From Paracoccaceae bacterium (GTDB lineage Bacteria > Pseudomonadota > Alphaproteobacteria > Rhodobacterales > Rhodobacteraceae), in assembly GCA_004566265.1 (NCBI GenBank), contig SPLB01000227.1:1-5158 (forward strand): a stretch of 5,158 bases of DNA. The letters run 5' to 3'. A model generated the notes under the pieces. The model saw only the letters and a list, made by a program, of their open reading frames with translations. It was not told where the DNA came from and did not search any database. Both the position numbers and the translations under genes were made by a program. This document shows, piece by piece, positions 4,823 through 5,158 of this stretch; position 1 is the stretch's first letter; each line of letters opens with the position of its first letter.

Positions 4823-5158
4823 TTATGAGCCCAACGCGCTGGTCAGTGTTTTGGCGTTGTGCAGCATCATATCGATGTATGTGGCGGCTGGACCGTCCTG
4901 GCCAGAGAGCGCATCGGAATAGATGGTGCCACCAATCTCCGCACCGGTTTCGGCGGCGATTTGTTCGAGCAGACGGTTGTCGGTGATTGCTTCGACAAAG
5001 ACCGCATCGATGCCATCTTCGCGGATCTGCGTGATCAGCTGTGCAACATCAGCGGCTGAGGCTTCGCTTTCGGTGCTGAGTCCAACCGGCGCGACAAAGT
5101 TCATGCCGTAGGTTTTTGCAAAATAGCCAAACGCATCATGGGCGGTGACAATGGTGCG
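4823..5158 (-). CDS. Metal (Zn/Mn) ABC transporter substrate-binding protein, C-terminal part
   Basis: This is the periplasmic solute-binding component of a cluster A-I metal importer (ZnuA/PsaA/SitA superfamily, COG0803), which captures Zn2+ or Mn2+ and hands it to an ABC permease. The 111 visible C-terminal residues are open from the window edge. They start RTIVTAHDAFGYFAKTYG, where the His of AHDAF is the usual third metal ligand, and continue with VAPVGLSTESEASAADVAQL, the IDAVFVEAITDNRLLEQIA region, ETGAEIGGTIYSDALS (whose Asp is typically the fourth ligand) and the terminal AATYIDMMLHNAKTLTSAL. These blocks are in family order and spacing. The N-terminal lobe, signal peptide, His-rich loop (if any) and start lie beyond base 5158. 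Metal preference cannot be decided from this half, though His in AHDAF fits ZnuA-like or mixed specificity. The stop is TAA at 4823-4825. Partner permease and ATPase genes are not in view. Confidence 0.92.
   Translation of the reverse strand, partial: RTIVTAHDAFGYFAKTYGMNFVAPVGLSTESEASAADVAQLITQIREDGIDAVFVEAITDNRLLEQIAAETGAEIGGTIYSDALSGQDGPAATYIDMMLHNAKTLTSALGS

Noticed and set aside
4823..5111. Plus-strand frames opposite the metal-binding protein
   Set aside because: They are shadows of a clearly conserved minus-strand gene.

Overview
The window looks like an alphaproteobacterial chromosome, most likely Rhodobacteraceae (Roseobacter group). Three things point there: a GC-rich uvrB end with a basic C-terminal tail, an RTX protein ending in a Hint_2-type domain (a fusion common in that family), and remnants of IS5- and IS256-type transposases that resemble those of Rhodobacteraceae. 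This assignment is inference from gene content and composition; no 16S or other marker is present.

Layout, left to right. (1) Bases 3-542, plus strand: the last ~179 codons of uvrB (excinuclease ABC subunit B), cut by the window edge. (2) Bases 601-1464, plus strand: a complete DUF3800-family protein of 287 residues. Its DNA is clearly more AT-rich than uvrB, which suggests horizontal acquisition at the 3' side of a core gene. (3) Bases 1465-1783: non-coding scar DNA holding a short hairpin right after the DUF3800 stop and, on the minus strand, the first ~14 codons of an IS5-family transposase. (4) Bases 1784-4000, minus strand: a 738-residue RTX calcium-binding protein with two main and one smaller nonapeptide block, an unrecognised ~200-residue beta-rich region between the first two, and a C-terminal Hint domain. 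It has no Sec signal and is probably secreted by a type I system encoded elsewhere. (5) Bases 4001-4289: its upstream region, with a plausible ribosome binding site and an imperfect palindrome. (6) Bases 4290-4608, plus strand: a decayed, frameshifted 5' fragment of an IS256-family transposase. (7) Bases 4609-4764: nothing recognisable. (8) Bases 4765-4805: a strong stem-loop terminator. (9) Bases 4823-5158, minus strand: the C-terminal 111 residues of a metal-binding (Zn/Mn) ABC-transporter periplasmic protein, cut by the right edge.

The two edge genes are housekeeping type (DNA repair, metal uptake). The DNA between them is an accessory patchwork: a cargo gene of foreign composition, a secreted RTX-Hint protein and two dead transposase fragments. 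The intact genes do not form an operon and no shared pathway is evident. The most interesting items are the DUF3800 protein with its RNase H-like arrangement of acidic residues, and the RTX-Hint protein with its uncharacterised middle region. I see no convincing evidence of a wholly new multi-gene system.
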